Assembly (NCBI RefSeq): GCF_000016525.1
Contig: NC_009515.1
Coordinates: 1,789,161 to 1,853,160, forward strand
Source: Methanobrevibacter smithii ATCC 35061
GTDB lineage: Archaea; Methanobacteriota; Methanobacteria; Methanobacteriales; Methanobacteriaceae
Reading direction: 5' to 3'
Length of the DNA stretch: 64,000 nt
Each line of letters begins with the position of its first letter. The stretch's first letter is position 1. Shown in pieces: positions 1 through 9,400 of the stretch. The notes beneath the pieces were generated by a model that did not search any database, was not told where the DNA came from, and saw only the letters and a list, made by a program, of their open reading frames with translations. The position numbers and the translations under genes were made by a program.

Positions 1-813
1 AAATGCTCTTACTCCGGTAAATACTCCGCTAGCTTCTCCGAATTTAAATGCAACATTACCAAGTGATCCGCCCAGATTGCTGTTGATTATAGCTGTTGGT
101 ATTAATGACTGGTCAGGTAAAACAGGACATCCTGCCAGTTCTAAAACAACTCCGATAATGTATGTTGCAATAATTCCGATTAGAATGTTTCCTTTTACAT
201 TTTTCTTCATTAAAACCATTATGATGACAAAACAGATTAATGCCAAAAGGTTTCCGAGAGTAAAAATAGTTGAAGCGCTTCCAAGTCCTATTAGCTGTGT
301 GGCCCAGTTTGCATCTCCGATATTTATTACCTGTGAAGAGTATGACAGGATTCCGAGGTTGCTTAAACCTAATGCAAGGATAAATAAACCTATACCTATT
401 GATATACCGAATCTTAAAGAGTCAGGAATTGAATAGAATAATTTTTCACGTAGGGAAGTAAGTGAGATAACCAGAAAGATTATACCTGAGACAAAGATAG
501 CTAAAAGTGCATATTCCCAGCTGTATCCCATAGTAAGTACTACGGTATATGTGAAAAATGCGTTAAGACCCATTCCTGCAGCCAGTGCATATGGGTAGTT
601 TGCTATATATCCCATCAATATTGTAGCTATTGCAGCTGAAAGTGCAGTTGCAATAAATACTCCTTGTATGTCCATTCCAGTTTCACTTAACATTGCAGGG
701 TTTACAATTAATATGTAAGCCATAGCCAGAAAAATTGTAATACCTGCAATGATTTCAGTTTTCACGTCTGTATTATTTTCTTTAAATTTAAAAAAAGCAT
801 CTAACTTAGACAT
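1..813 (-). CDS. NCS2-family (AzgA-like) purine/nucleobase permease, C-terminus cut off by window edge
   Basis: Reading the minus strand from an ATG at 813 gives an open frame that runs off the left edge (271 codons visible). The start MSKLDAFFKFKENNTDVKTE followed by IIAGITIFLAMAYILIVNP is the hallmark opening of AzgA-like guanine/hypoxanthine permeases of the NCS2 family. At least six hydrophobic segments follow, with glycine-rich loops (AAGMGLNAFF). By family knowledge it is a polytopic inner-membrane proton symporter for purine bases. Substrate is inferred only. A TATA-like element lies 24-45 bp upstream of the start. The antisense frame at 77-436 is a shadow of this gene. Confidence 0.85.
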   Translation of the reverse strand, partial: MSKLDAFFKFKENNTDVKTEIIAGITIFLAMAYILIVNPAMLSETGMDIQGVFIATALSAAIATILMGYIANYPYALAAGMGLNAFFTYTVVLTMGYSWEYALLAIFVSGIIFLVISLTSLREKLFYSIPDSLRFGISIGIGLFILALGLSNLGILSYSSQVINIGDANWATQLIGLGSASTIFTLGNLLALICFVIIMVLMKKNVKGNILIGIIATYIIGVVLELAGCPVLPDQSLIPTAIINSNLGGSLGNVAFKFGEASGVFTGVRAF

Positions 814-836
814 ATTATTATCTTTTTTAAATAATG

Positions 837-858
837 CTTTATAAGTTTTTATATTTAA
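837..858 (-). promoter_or_regulatory. TATA-box region of the permease gene
   Basis: On the minus strand two AT-rich elements, AAATATAAAA and TTATAAAG, lie 24-45 bp upstream of the ATG at 813, the distance expected for an archaeal TATA box with a short leader. No strong Shine-Dalgarno sequence precedes the ATG, so a nearly leaderless mRNA is possible. Confidence 0.4.
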
Positions 859-1365
859 GTTCAGTTTCTTTCGGTTTTTTTAGGCTGTATATTCAAATTG
901 TAATTTATTTTTAGCATTTATATTCATTTTTAATTTGCTTATTTAAAATTTGTTTCATTTTCTAATTTCTTCAAAATATTCTTCGGGTTTTGTCAAAGTA
1001 TTACTGGCTTTTTTTGAACAGCTTCGGGAATTGTACAATTGTGTTAAAATTAATAGAATATATTGTGTTAATATAGAGATATTCTTGTAATATTCTAATT
1101 ATTATATAGTTGTCTGCAAAAATAGTATTGTTTTGTTTAATTTTACATTTTTTAGATAAAGCTTAAATTTGTTTATCATATCAGCAATTTTCAAATGAAT
1201 TTTTAGTTGTTTTTATATAAATAATATCTAAAACATGGACAATTTATCATATCTTATAAGACAATATTACCACAAAGTATATATTACATGCTAATATAAA
1301 ATATAAAGCAAGGTGCAGATTATTAAAAATTAGGTCTTATTTTTAAAAAGCAACTTTGAAAAAAT
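859..1365. other. AT-rich intergenic region between divergent permease and regulator genes
   Basis: About 500 bases with no convincing open frame on either strand. The sequence is strongly AT-rich with several TATA-like stretches (near 1212-1229, 1278-1287 and 1291-1308) that could serve the rightward regulator. No hairpin terminator, tRNA or clear riboswitch fold was recognised. A regulatory RNA or riboswitch cannot be excluded by eye. Confidence 0.3.
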
Positions 1366-1653
1366 GTGGTAACTGTGAATAGCAATGATGAATTATTGAA
1401 AAAATGTAGCTATGTTGCAATTTCTAGCTACAGGCGAAAAGTACTGGAAACCTTAAAAAACGATGTCAAAATACCAACAAAAATCAGTGAAGAATCAGGA
1501 GTAGGAATAAAACATGTCAGCAATGTACTGACAGATTTAAAAGAACACAACCTAATAGTCTGCATTAATGAAGACGCCCACAAAGGTCGTCTGTATCGTC
1601 TGACTGATGAGGGTAAAAATGTTGTCAGTATGATTGGAGAAATGGGATGGTAA
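1366..1653 (+). CDS. Small winged-helix transcriptional regulator
   Basis: The 95-residue protein carries a winged helix-turn-helix: SYRRKVLETL, then IPTKISEESGVGIKHVSNVL (recognition helix) and a wing KGRLYRLTDEGKNV. It is a paralogue of the 89-residue protein encoded at 47039-47308, with the same order TRQKILKCL / TDLGTTQVSNALSDL / KKGRIYEIT. These ArsR/MarR-like single-domain proteins are common in Methanobrevibacter and are presumed DNA-binding regulators. The start is uncertain: GTG at 1366 or GTG at 1375, the latter preceded by GGT. The target is unknown. The gene is monocistronic and divergent from the permease. Confidence 0.75.
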   Translation: MVTVNSNDELLKKCSYVAISSYRRKVLETLKNDVKIPTKISEESGVGIKHVSNVLTDLKEHNLIVCINEDAHKGRLYRLTDEGKNVVSMIGEMGW

Positions 1654-1663
1654 ACTCCTTTTT

Positions 1664-2134
1664 TTAAACAGATGTAAACCCGTCTCCGCCCATTATCCAT
1701 TTTTTACCATTTGAATCTTCAACCAGTGCAGATTCCATGTCTCCCATATAATTGTATTCAACAATTCTGTATTTTTTTCTTTGAAGAATTTCATCTAAAC
1801 TTTGGGTTTCTCCGGTTTTCAGGATAAAAGTATGATGAGCAGCTGAAGTATTTTTATGGTGAATGTTTATTTCATACCTGATTTTAATGCCATACTCTCC
1901 TGCAGGAACATTGCTGGTTTTCAGGACAGCTATTCCATTTTCATCAGTTGTAAGGTTAAAGGAATTTGATCCAAATGAAATGGAAATGTTCTGATTAGCT
2001 ATCGGATTTCCTTTGGAGTCACATAACTCTACACTGTATGCATCACCGTCTTTAAGAGTGTCTGATGATTTTACACTGAAGCCGGTGCTTTCATGAGTAT
2101 CTATGCAAATAACTGATATAAATACAATCCCCAA
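1664..2134 (-). CDS. Exported Ig-like-fold protein with frameshifted signal peptide
   Basis: The mature part (YSVELCDSKGNPIANQNISI, then LTTDENGIAVLKTSNVPAGEY) is a single bacterial-Ig/carboxypeptidase-regulatory-like beta domain as found in Methanobrevibacter adhesin-like proteins. The frame opens at a TTG (2134), inside a hydrophobic segment. Upstream, an ATG at 2177 would give MKNLVKILAAAAIILGIVFI, an excellent signal peptide or membrane anchor. However, a run of six A (minus strand; T at 2169-2174) puts that ATG one base out of frame; five A would restore it. A TATA-like AGTATAAAAATA lies just upstream. It is therefore either a decayed gene, a slippage-controlled gene or a sequencing artefact. 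Confidence 0.6.
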   Translation of the reverse strand: MGIVFISVICIDTHESTGFSVKSSDTLKDGDAYSVELCDSKGNPIANQNISISFGSNSFNLTTDENGIAVLKTSNVPAGEYGIKIRYEINIHHKNTSAAHHTFILKTGETQSLDEILQRKKYRIVEYNYMGDMESALVEDSNGKKWIMGGDGFTSV

Positions 2135-2298
2135 GATAATTGCAGCAGCTGCTAATATTTTTACCAGGTTTTTTCATTCATGCTTGTTATTTTTATACTT
2201 TTTAATAACAATATTTAAATACTAATTAAACACAATATTATAACATAGACCTGATTTAATAATCTGCACCAAAATTATTAAAGTTATGGCAGGTCTTT

Positions 2299-2331
2299 GT
2301 AGGAAGTATGTTTCTAAAAATGTACTCCTAC
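2299..2331 (-). terminator. Possible hairpin terminator downstream of the zinc-ribbon gene
   Basis: GTAGGA (2299-2304) and TCCTAC (2326-2331) are inverted copies separated by about 21 bases, extended by a bulged AGTA/TACT pair. It lies 38 bp after the stop of the leftward gene at 2369. T-rich stretches lie nearby. The terminator role is inferred. Confidence 0.35.
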
Positions 2332-2368
2332 TTAAAATTCAACAATAAATGAATAACTGATTATAATT

Positions 2369-2983
2369 TTAATCATAACCTTCTGATTCCAGATAATCAT
2401 CAATATCAGGATTGTCTCCGTATTCATAGTGGTCATAATACCAGTCTGGATCATTTTTGGCAAGTGTATCGGGTGATGTATCCACTCCTCTGTAATGTGA
2501 TGAAGGGCTCTCATAGCTGTAGCTTACATAGTTGGATGTGTCTGAATCATCTGAAGGATAGCTGTCTGTTGATGAAAAGCTGATGAGACTGTTGAGGGTT
2601 AGGATTAAAATTGCACATATTATTAAAATAGCTATTATCTTATTTTGCTGATTCCAGTTTTTAAAATCATTAATCGGATTCGGACTGGAATTTCTGTTGG
2701 CAATTTGAACATCGTTATATACTTCATAAAATCCGTAAACCCAAACCAAAACGGATAAAATGCCAAATATATTTGAAAAAAATGCCAAAGCAGCAAAAAG
2801 TACTCTGAGTATCAGTAATGTTAATCCTTTTTTGGTATTTCCTGCATAGATTGAACCAAGTCCTGTCAGTATAAATGTCAGTACCAGTGCAATGTATATG
2901 TTTTTGTTTTTTATTTTCTTTCCGCATTTGGAACAGAAAGTTGCATTATCTGCAAGTTCACATCCGCAGTTATTACAAATCAT
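2369..2983 (-). CDS. Zinc-ribbon multi-pass membrane protein with acidic C-terminal tail
   Basis: The 204-residue protein starts with a zinc ribbon, CNNCGCELADNATFCSKCGK (residues 3-22). Two hydrophobic blocks follow (about 29-48 and 53-90) with a TM2-like pattern (GLGSIYAGNTKKG). A third membrane segment lies around 117-137 (IIAILIICAILILTLNSLIS). The tail is rich in Ser, Tyr, Asp and Glu and ends ESEGYD. Zinc-ribbon plus membrane segments is a very common architecture in this window (32888, 33146, 40500, 41002, 43591, 44396, 49011, 49594). Function is unknown; a membrane-tethered sensor or assembly role is only a guess. Confidence 0.8.
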   Translation of the reverse strand: MICNNCGCELADNATFCSKCGKKIKNKNIYIALVLTFILTGLGSIYAGNTKKGLTLLILRVLFAALAFFSNIFGILSVLVWVYGFYEVYNDVQIANRNSSPNPINDFKNWNQQNKIIAILIICAILILTLNSLISFSSTDSYPSDDSDTSNYVSYSYESPSSHYRGVDTSPDTLAKNDPDWYYDHYEYGDNPDIDDYLESEGYD

Positions 2984-3215
2984 CTTTTTAACTCCTTATG
3001 GTGATTATTCAATTTTTGATATATAACTTTTTTTAAATAATTTTAGTAATATTTATATACAATAAAGATACATAATTGTTATTAACGTGTTAGAATTAAT
3101 GGATTATATAATGTTTTAATTAATTTCTGAATTGCTGAAAAGTTATTATCGGTCCTTAAAATCAATTAAAAAAATTTATATGTTTATTAATAAAAAGTTG
3201 ATTAGCTTTAACATT

Positions 3216-3313
3216 GCAGAAAACCATCTATTAAAATAAGGATTGTGACTCTTTTTCATTATTATGATAATCTTGGAAAGATGAATCGCAAAAAACCATC
3301 TACTAAAACAAGG
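3216..3313. repeat. Two imperfect 26-bp direct repeats, 72 bp apart
   Basis: The 26-mers at 3216-3241 and 3288-3313 share the core AAAACCATCTA plus TAAAA and AAGG and differ at only a few positions. They sit in the otherwise gene-free stretch 2984-3407 between a divergent pair of genes. No open frame is supported there. The repeats could be operator copies for the TPR gene at 3408 or part of a small RNA; the sequence does not decide. Confidence 0.4.
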
Positions 3314-3407
3314 CTTAAATGAGTTTTTATCATAACCAACTATTTCCAGTTGATTTTTATAAAGTGAATTCTAAAAAGATTATTAACAAATTGTTGCAGT
3401 GTTATAT

Positions 3408-4277
3408 ATGAATGTTGAAAGTTTACAAATCATTTCTAAATTTATGAATGATTATGAATATGAAAAAGCTATGAAATTATGTGATGAGCTTTTAAAAAAA
3501 GATAATGAAAACACCCATCTCTGGGCTTTAAAAGGATGCTGTTTAAATCATTTTGAAAAGTATGTTGAAGCAATGGAGTGTTACAACAGATCCCTAAGTG
3601 TGGATGATGAAAACCCTTTTATCTGGTTTCATGTAGGTAAAATTTTAATGGAATATGATTTATTTGATGATGCTCTGGAGTGTTTTAACAATTCATTGGA
3701 AATTAATCCTGCTGATGATATGGCGCTGTATTCAAAAGGTGAGTGCTTAATGTTTAAAAAATCATATACTGAAGCAATTATCTGTTTTGATTTGGCTATT
3801 GGTTTTAATCCCAAATATTTGAATGCATGGTTAAACAAAGGTCTTGCTTTAAAATTGTCAAATAATTTTAAAGAGGCTTTAGAATGCTTTGATAAAGTTT
3901 TGTTTATTGATCATAAATCAAAAGATGCACTTTATTTTAAAGCAGACTGCTATTTTAATTTGGGAGATTTAAACTCAGCATTGAAATGTTGTAATGAAGC
4001 ATTAAGTATTGACGGGGATTATTTAAATTCTGAAATCTTATTGATAAAATCAGTTGTTTTAATGGATCTTGGAGAATATGGTAGTGTCATTGAAGCAGCA
4101 GATATTGCACTGGAAAATAATCCTGATGATTACGATTTAAAAATGTTGAAAGCACAGGCACTAGCTTTTGCCGGAGAATATGCGGAAGCTCTATGGCTTG
4201 TTGAGGAACTTGCAGATGAAAATCATGGAGATATGGAATTGTGGAAATTAATTGAGTATATTAAAATGCATATTTGA
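3408..4277 (+). CDS. Tetratricopeptide-repeat (TPR) protein
   Basis: The protein is about 289 residues with seven to eight TPR units of 34 residues, for example LWALKGCCLNHFEKYVEAME, then the next unit IWFHVGKILMEYDLFDDALE. The family pattern W-LG-Y-A-A-P is clear throughout. TPR proteins are helical solenoids that scaffold protein-protein contacts. No signal peptide or catalytic domain is visible. An upstream GTG (3399) is in frame, but the ATG at 3408 gives MNVESLQIISKF and is preferred. Other TPR paralogues in this window are at 39425, 46055, 52650, 53182 and 54491. The partner is unknown. Confidence 0.85.
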   Translation: MNVESLQIISKFMNDYEYEKAMKLCDELLKKDNENTHLWALKGCCLNHFEKYVEAMECYNRSLSVDDENPFIWFHVGKILMEYDLFDDALECFNNSLEINPADDMALYSKGECLMFKKSYTEAIICFDLAIGFNPKYLNAWLNKGLALKLSNNFKEALECFDKVLFIDHKSKDALYFKADCYFNLGDLNSALKCCNEALSIDGDYLNSEILLIKSVVLMDLGEYGSVIEAADIALENNPDDYDLKMLKAQALAFAGEYAEALWLVEELADENHGDMELWKLIEYIKMHI

Positions 4278-4303
4278 GAAGAATTTGTTTATTTAAGTAA
4301 ATT

Positions 4304-5218
4304 TCATAATTTCTCTTTGTATGCTTGCTTAAATAAGCTTATAAAGTAATCAATATCTTCATCATTAGCTATTTTCATTTCATAATCACCAATACCATGG
4401 TGGCCAATATTGGAAACATCTCGGGTTTTGTTAAATGGATCTATGAGTTTAGTATTTTTTAAATTAATCCAACCTTTTAATTGTCCTTTAAATGCTTCAA
4501 TTGAAATTATAATTTTATTACTGGTTTTAAATACAATATATAATTTAGTTGTAACAATTTCAATATCTTCAAATTCATTTAAGATTCTTTCTTTTAAGTT
4601 TTCGTATAATTCTTTTATATTATCAGGTTTATTATTAAAACACATTTCTTCAGTGTATTTAATAATTTCTTTATTAACATCTTCTTTTTTATTCGTTGTT
4701 TTAACTTCTTTAATTGATGCTTTATTCTCAGAAATATTTAATTTATCATATAATACTGTATTATTTGAATATTTGGTTACCTTCCATAATTCAAAAGCCA
4801 AATCATTAAATTCTATTGATTTTAATTGGTATGTGGTGTAGTTTGGTGCTATAAACATTATTTTAGATTGTGTAAAATCAATATCTTCTTTTCCATAATT
4901 AGTATTGAATTTCTGATTGTATTTTAGGACAAATTCAGCTTTATTATTTAAAAGTAGTGATAGATAACTGTAACCCTGGTCAATAACACTGTAATTTTTA
5001 CTTTTTTTATATTCAATAATTACAAATGAGTTAGTTTCTTCATTGAAAGCTAGTGTATCAATTCTTAAGTTATCCAGTTGAAATTCACTAGCTACAAATT
5101 TTAGGTTAAATACTTCTTCCATATTATTTTCAGTTAACTTTTGAAGGTCTCTTTCGTATTTAAACTCAGTTTTCTTAATAGGTTTTAGATTATTGGCATC
5201 AATTTGATAAAGTGGCAT
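4304..5218 (-). CDS. PD-(D/E)xK-like N-terminal domain + DUF5655 protein
   Basis: The 304-residue protein has an N-terminal domain with the restriction-nuclease-like core NLRIDTLAFNEETNSFVIIE followed by YKKS (about residues 48-73), that is D...(E)xK. Its C-terminal part (KELYENLKERILNEFEDIEI ... NKIIISIEAFKGQLKGWINL) matches the DUF5655 domain often annotated as a predicted transport protein. In archaea this pair is frequent next to restriction and defence genes, and here it directly precedes the recombinase and BREX locus, reading away from them. A nuclease role is plausible from the motif but unproven. Confidence 0.7.
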   Translation of the reverse strand: MPLYQIDANNLKPIKKTEFKYERDLQKLTENNMEEVFNLKFVASEFQLDNLRIDTLAFNEETNSFVIIEYKKSKNYSVIDQGYSYLSLLLNNKAEFVLKYNQKFNTNYGKEDIDFTQSKIMFIAPNYTTYQLKSIEFNDLAFELWKVTKYSNNTVLYDKLNISENKASIKEVKTTNKKEDVNKEIIKYTEEMCFNNKPDNIKELYENLKERILNEFEDIEIVTTKLYIVFKTSNKIIISIEAFKGQLKGWINLKNTKLIDPFNKTRDVSNIGHHGIGDYEMKIANDEDIDYFISLFKQAYKEKL

Positions 5219-5398
5219 GGTTAATATTATATTTTATCTTAATTTAAATTTTTAGATAAAAAGAGTCTGTAAAATTTTACAAACTTATATGTTTTTTGTC
5301 CAATTTTGCATTGGGTAGTCTAAGGTTATTGGATAGGGATGGTTTACTTTGTTTCAACTTGTAAATTTTCTTTTTAATAATTAATTAAAATAGAATAT

Positions 5399-6436
5399 AT
5401 GAATTATAATGATATATTCCAAAAATTTTGTAGAAATCGTAATATTAAATCCAGTACCAAAAAAGGTTATGATTCTGCTTTAAGGTTATATGAAAATTTT
5501 CAAGGAAAATCTATTGAAGATTTATTTGATGAAGCACGTTTAGAAGAAAATGAAAGAATTCCTCTTAAAGATAGAAAAATAAAAAAGAGATTAATTGAAT
5601 TTAGAACTTTTTTACTTAATAGTAATTTATCTCCTAATACTTCAAAAACATATTTTTCAAAAGTAAAGACATTTTACTTACACTTTGAGTTTGAACTACC
5701 TCATTTACCTCAAGCTAAATATGATAAAATTTATGAGACCAATTATTTAGACTTACCAACTCGAGAACATATACATGAATCACTACTTATTTCATCAATT
5801 GACTTAAAAGCAGTGATACTTTTCATGTCCAGCTCAGGAACTGCAAAAGCTGAAACTTTAAGTTTGACTGTAGAACATTTTATTCAAGGTACTCAGGAGT
5901 ATCACCATGGAGGATCCATTAAATTTATTCTAGAAACTCTTGATAAAAAAACAAATGTTGTTCCAACATTTTATTTGAAAAGAATTAAAACAGATAAATA
6001 TTATTATACATTTTGCTCTCCAGAAGCTAGTTTAGCTATTGTCAAATATTTAAAGACACGTGAGAATTTAAAATTGGAGGATAAATTATTTGATTTTACA
6101 TCCTCATTATTGTTAACCCGATTTCAAGAAATAAATGATAAAATGGAGTGGGGATTTAAAGGAAAATATAGATTTTTTAGAAGCCATACCCTACGCAAGT
6201 TTCATGCATCAAATATTGGCCTTTCTGCTGAATATATTGACAGTCTGCAGGGACGCAGTAAAAACGAAGTTCATGAAACATATATTAAAACAAATCCTAA
6301 AAAACTAAAAGAAATCTATAAATCAGCTATGAAAAATGTGATGATTTATGAAAATAAAGGTCCAGAGATAAAAAAACAAGAATTTAATATAATAATTAAT
6401 GTTTTTTTATCTGGAAAGGAATATAATATTATTTAA
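5399..6436 (+). CDS. Tyrosine recombinase/integrase-like protein adjacent to the pglX array
   Basis: The protein is 345 residues. The N-terminal half (about 1-110) looks like a SAM-like core-binding domain (STKKGYDSALRLYENFQG ... LSPNTSKTYFSKVKTFY). The C-terminal half is the catalytic domain: FMSSSGTAKAETLSL at the position of the first catalytic Arg box, HTLRKFHAS as the HxxR box, then LQGRSKNEVHETYIK with the likely nucleophile Tyr. The first-box Arg appears replaced by Lys (SGTAKAE instead of SGxxRxE). Its stop codon overlaps the stop of the convergent pglX body at 6433. By position it is the candidate enzyme that inverts the pglX segments. No ribosome binding site is evident, so a leaderless transcript is possible. 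Confidence 0.75.
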   Translation: MNYNDIFQKFCRNRNIKSSTKKGYDSALRLYENFQGKSIEDLFDEARLEENERIPLKDRKIKKRLIEFRTFLLNSNLSPNTSKTYFSKVKTFYLHFEFELPHLPQAKYDKIYETNYLDLPTREHIHESLLISSIDLKAVILFMSSSGTAKAETLSLTVEHFIQGTQEYHHGGSIKFILETLDKKTNVVPTFYLKRIKTDKYYYTFCSPEASLAIVKYLKTRENLKLEDKLFDFTSSLLLTRFQEINDKMEWGFKGKYRFFRSHTLRKFHASNIGLSAEYIDSLQGRSKNEVHETYIKTNPKKLKEIYKSAMKNVMIYENKGPEIKKQEFNIIINVFLSGKEYNII

Positions 6437-9400
6437 ATCTTTTTAAGAAGGTTTATCTTTTTGGTTTTGGAACCTTCTTTTTTAATTTCAATATTTTGGA
6501 ATTTTGCATAGTTTACTTTAACACCATCATCTAAATCTATTTCAATATTTTGGTTTGCAATGTGTGCTAGAACTTCATCATATTCTTGTGTTTCTTTTAA
6601 TTGTTTTTGAAGTTTAGCTTTTTCTTTAGTTGCACGGGTTACTTCTTGTTTTGATGTAGAATTGTTAATGATATTGTCATTATTGGTTATTTTCTGTTCT
6701 ATTGCTTTTTGGGTTTTATGTAAGTAGTCTGTTCTGATTCTTGCAACTAATGATGGTTCGTATCTGTGCATATAAACTAAACAGTTGAAACCGTTATGTT
6801 TGCCGCTTGAGAATTGCCAGTATATTGGGCATTTTTTGTATGTCCTTTTGTGGTCGTTAAAGAAGTTTTTAAGTAAGTATTGTCTTATGATTTCTCTTGA
6901 TGGTTTTTTTGATTTTGATAGTGCTCCTGCAATGAAATCTAAGTTTTCTTCTAGGGTTTTTTTACCAAAACAGGTTTCAACAAATTTAGTAAAATATCCT
7001 ACAATATCATCATCGAAATACGCAGTGTCTAAAACTGGAATTATGTTGTCATCATCTGGAATAAATTTATTGTAGTTAGTGATGTTAAATTTACCTCCAG
7101 CGAATTGTAGTCCTTTTTTATCTAGTGAGTAACGTCCAAACATGCATCCTACTGCAAAAGATATAAAAGATGTAATTAAATCATTCTTTGATAACAGATT
7201 CATTGAAATTGAATCTTTGGATATATTATAATCTAATTCATTGGTTAACTTGTATAGTTTTATAAAGTATTTATTTAAATATTCTTCATTGCTTTTCAAT
7301 TTATTAAAATCAACTTTTTGTAACTTATTAAATTTTACAATTGATTTTTCAATTTTTCTTTCACCAAATATTAAAAGAGGATGGATTGTATAATTCCAAC
7401 TTATTTCATGATTATCCCAGTTATTTTTTTGAATGATTATATTTTCGGATACAATTTTGTTGATTTTATTTAAATTTGAATTATCAAGTATGATGGGTAT
7501 ATTACTAATTGATCCTATTCCAAAATCTAACGTTGGGGATAAAAAGGATAATACTTCCATTGTTACTTTTGAATTTAATAATGCAAATAAATAATTAAAG
7601 TAAATTTCATTTTTTATAATGCAGTTTGCTCCTTTTGAATCAAATAAAAATCCTTGTTCATTATATCTAAAAGAGATATCACTACTACTTAATGTAGACC
7701 ATGTTAATGATTTTTTAAAATGAAATTTTGGATTTCTTATTGTTGAATGTTTAAAATTACGTATTTTATATCCATTATTTTTCCAATTAATTATTAATTC
7801 ATTATTTCCAAACCATTTTCTAAACTTCCCTCCTTTATTGTAAGGAAACCATTTTTCTTTAACATTTTTGGTTTCTTCCATAGAATTACAATTAAAATTT
7901 ATATTATTGAATTCCACTTCAAACCATTTTCTTAAAAATTTATCATTATTTCCAGTGGAAATTCCTGCTTTTGGATATGCATATTCAATTAATTTTTTAT
8001 TTTTAAATGAATTTGTAACATTTAAACTAGCCCAATAAGCTATAGGGGAAGTTGGAATGTTAGAATATTTTTTACTATTTGAGATATATTTGTAATCAAC
8101 AGGATTAGATATGGCTTTTAAAACTTTATTTCTTTGTGTATCCATGTTTCCTTTAAAATTAGATAATTTTATATATATTCCATTGTATAAACCATTAGTT
8201 TTATTTTCATTACAAAAGATATATGTTGCTACTGGGACCATTGCAACTTCTGTAAATGCATTATATTCTAGTTGAATTAATGAAGAAATTTCAAGATTTT
8301 TCAAAATGTATTCTCTTAATTTTTCATAAGTTTTTATGAACATCCAATTAAAAGGAGTAATAAATCCTAAATATGCATTTGATTTTGTGAATTTAGTGTT
8401 TCTATAAATAAACATGGAAAATAAATCTTTTGAATAATCTTTGTAGTATTTTTTAGCAAAATCTTTTAAATTTTTCTCAAATTTATTCATGTAAGGAGGA
8501 TTAGTCACTACAGCTGAATATTTTTTAGATAATAATTCTGCTTGATTAATTAAAGCCATTAAATCATTACTAATTATATTTGTAATATTGATATCAGTGA
8601 GTGTTGATTTAGAATTATCAATTATTTCATTTAATGATGTTCTTAAGTTGTTAAAATCAATATTTTTCACTTGAATTAAAGAACCAAATTCTTTTCCAGA
8701 CTCAAATATTTCTTTTAAATAAATTACATCATTAACAATTTTTTCATCATGTTTTTGTATAAACTCAATTATTGAATCAGTGATATTTCCAGATTCCTGA
8801 ATAGCATAAACATTAGGAACAATACCTTTTTGAAGTATTTTTCTATCATATTTTCTAGCTTTCATTAACACTGCAAAATAAGCTAGTTGATATGCTCTAT
8901 CATCAATATCCAAACCAAAAATATTATTTTTTAAAATTAATTCAGGAATATCTCGTTCTAAATAACCTAACTCTTTATAAATTTCAAAAAATAGATCGAA
9001 TGCATAAACTAGAATGTGTCCAGATCCCATACATGGATCAAAGAATGTTAATTCTTCAACAGAAATATTCTCAGATCTTATTTCATCAAGTTTGCTTTGA
9101 GTTTCTTCATCTTGTTGTGCTTCTCCAAGATAATATTCTAAATGTTCTTTTAATGAACTGTTTGGATTTCTTTCTATCCAATATCTACCTAAAGAGTTAT
9201 CAACCATATATTTAACAACCCAATCAGTTGTAAATAACTGAGTAGCAGCAGGAATATCCTCTTTTTTAATATTGCTTTTGTTAATGTTAATTACTTGATT
9301 TTTTTTCTCTGAAATATAATACTGATATAACCAACCAATAATTTCAACCTGTTTTGTGAAGTCCTCTTCTGGAATTGTGTCAATTAATTGTCTTACAACA

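Noticed and set aside
77..436. Plus-strand open frame of 119 codons
   Set aside because: It is antisense to the NCS2 permease, whose minus-strand translation has clear family motifs; the plus-strand text has no family-like pattern.
1428..1700. Minus-strand frame of 90 codons over the small regulator
   Set aside because: Antisense shadow of the winged-helix gene; no ribosome binding site and no recognisable domain.
2213..2233. TTTAAATACTAATTAAACAC shared with the region before the NAMPT gene (about 59484-59504)
   Set aside because: The match is AT-rich, the two copies have opposite relations to the nearest genes, and no third copy was noticed; chance or a generic TATA region is enough.
8892..9215. 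Plus-strand frame of 107 codons inside the pglX body
   Set aside because: Antisense shadow of a firmly identified methyltransferase region.
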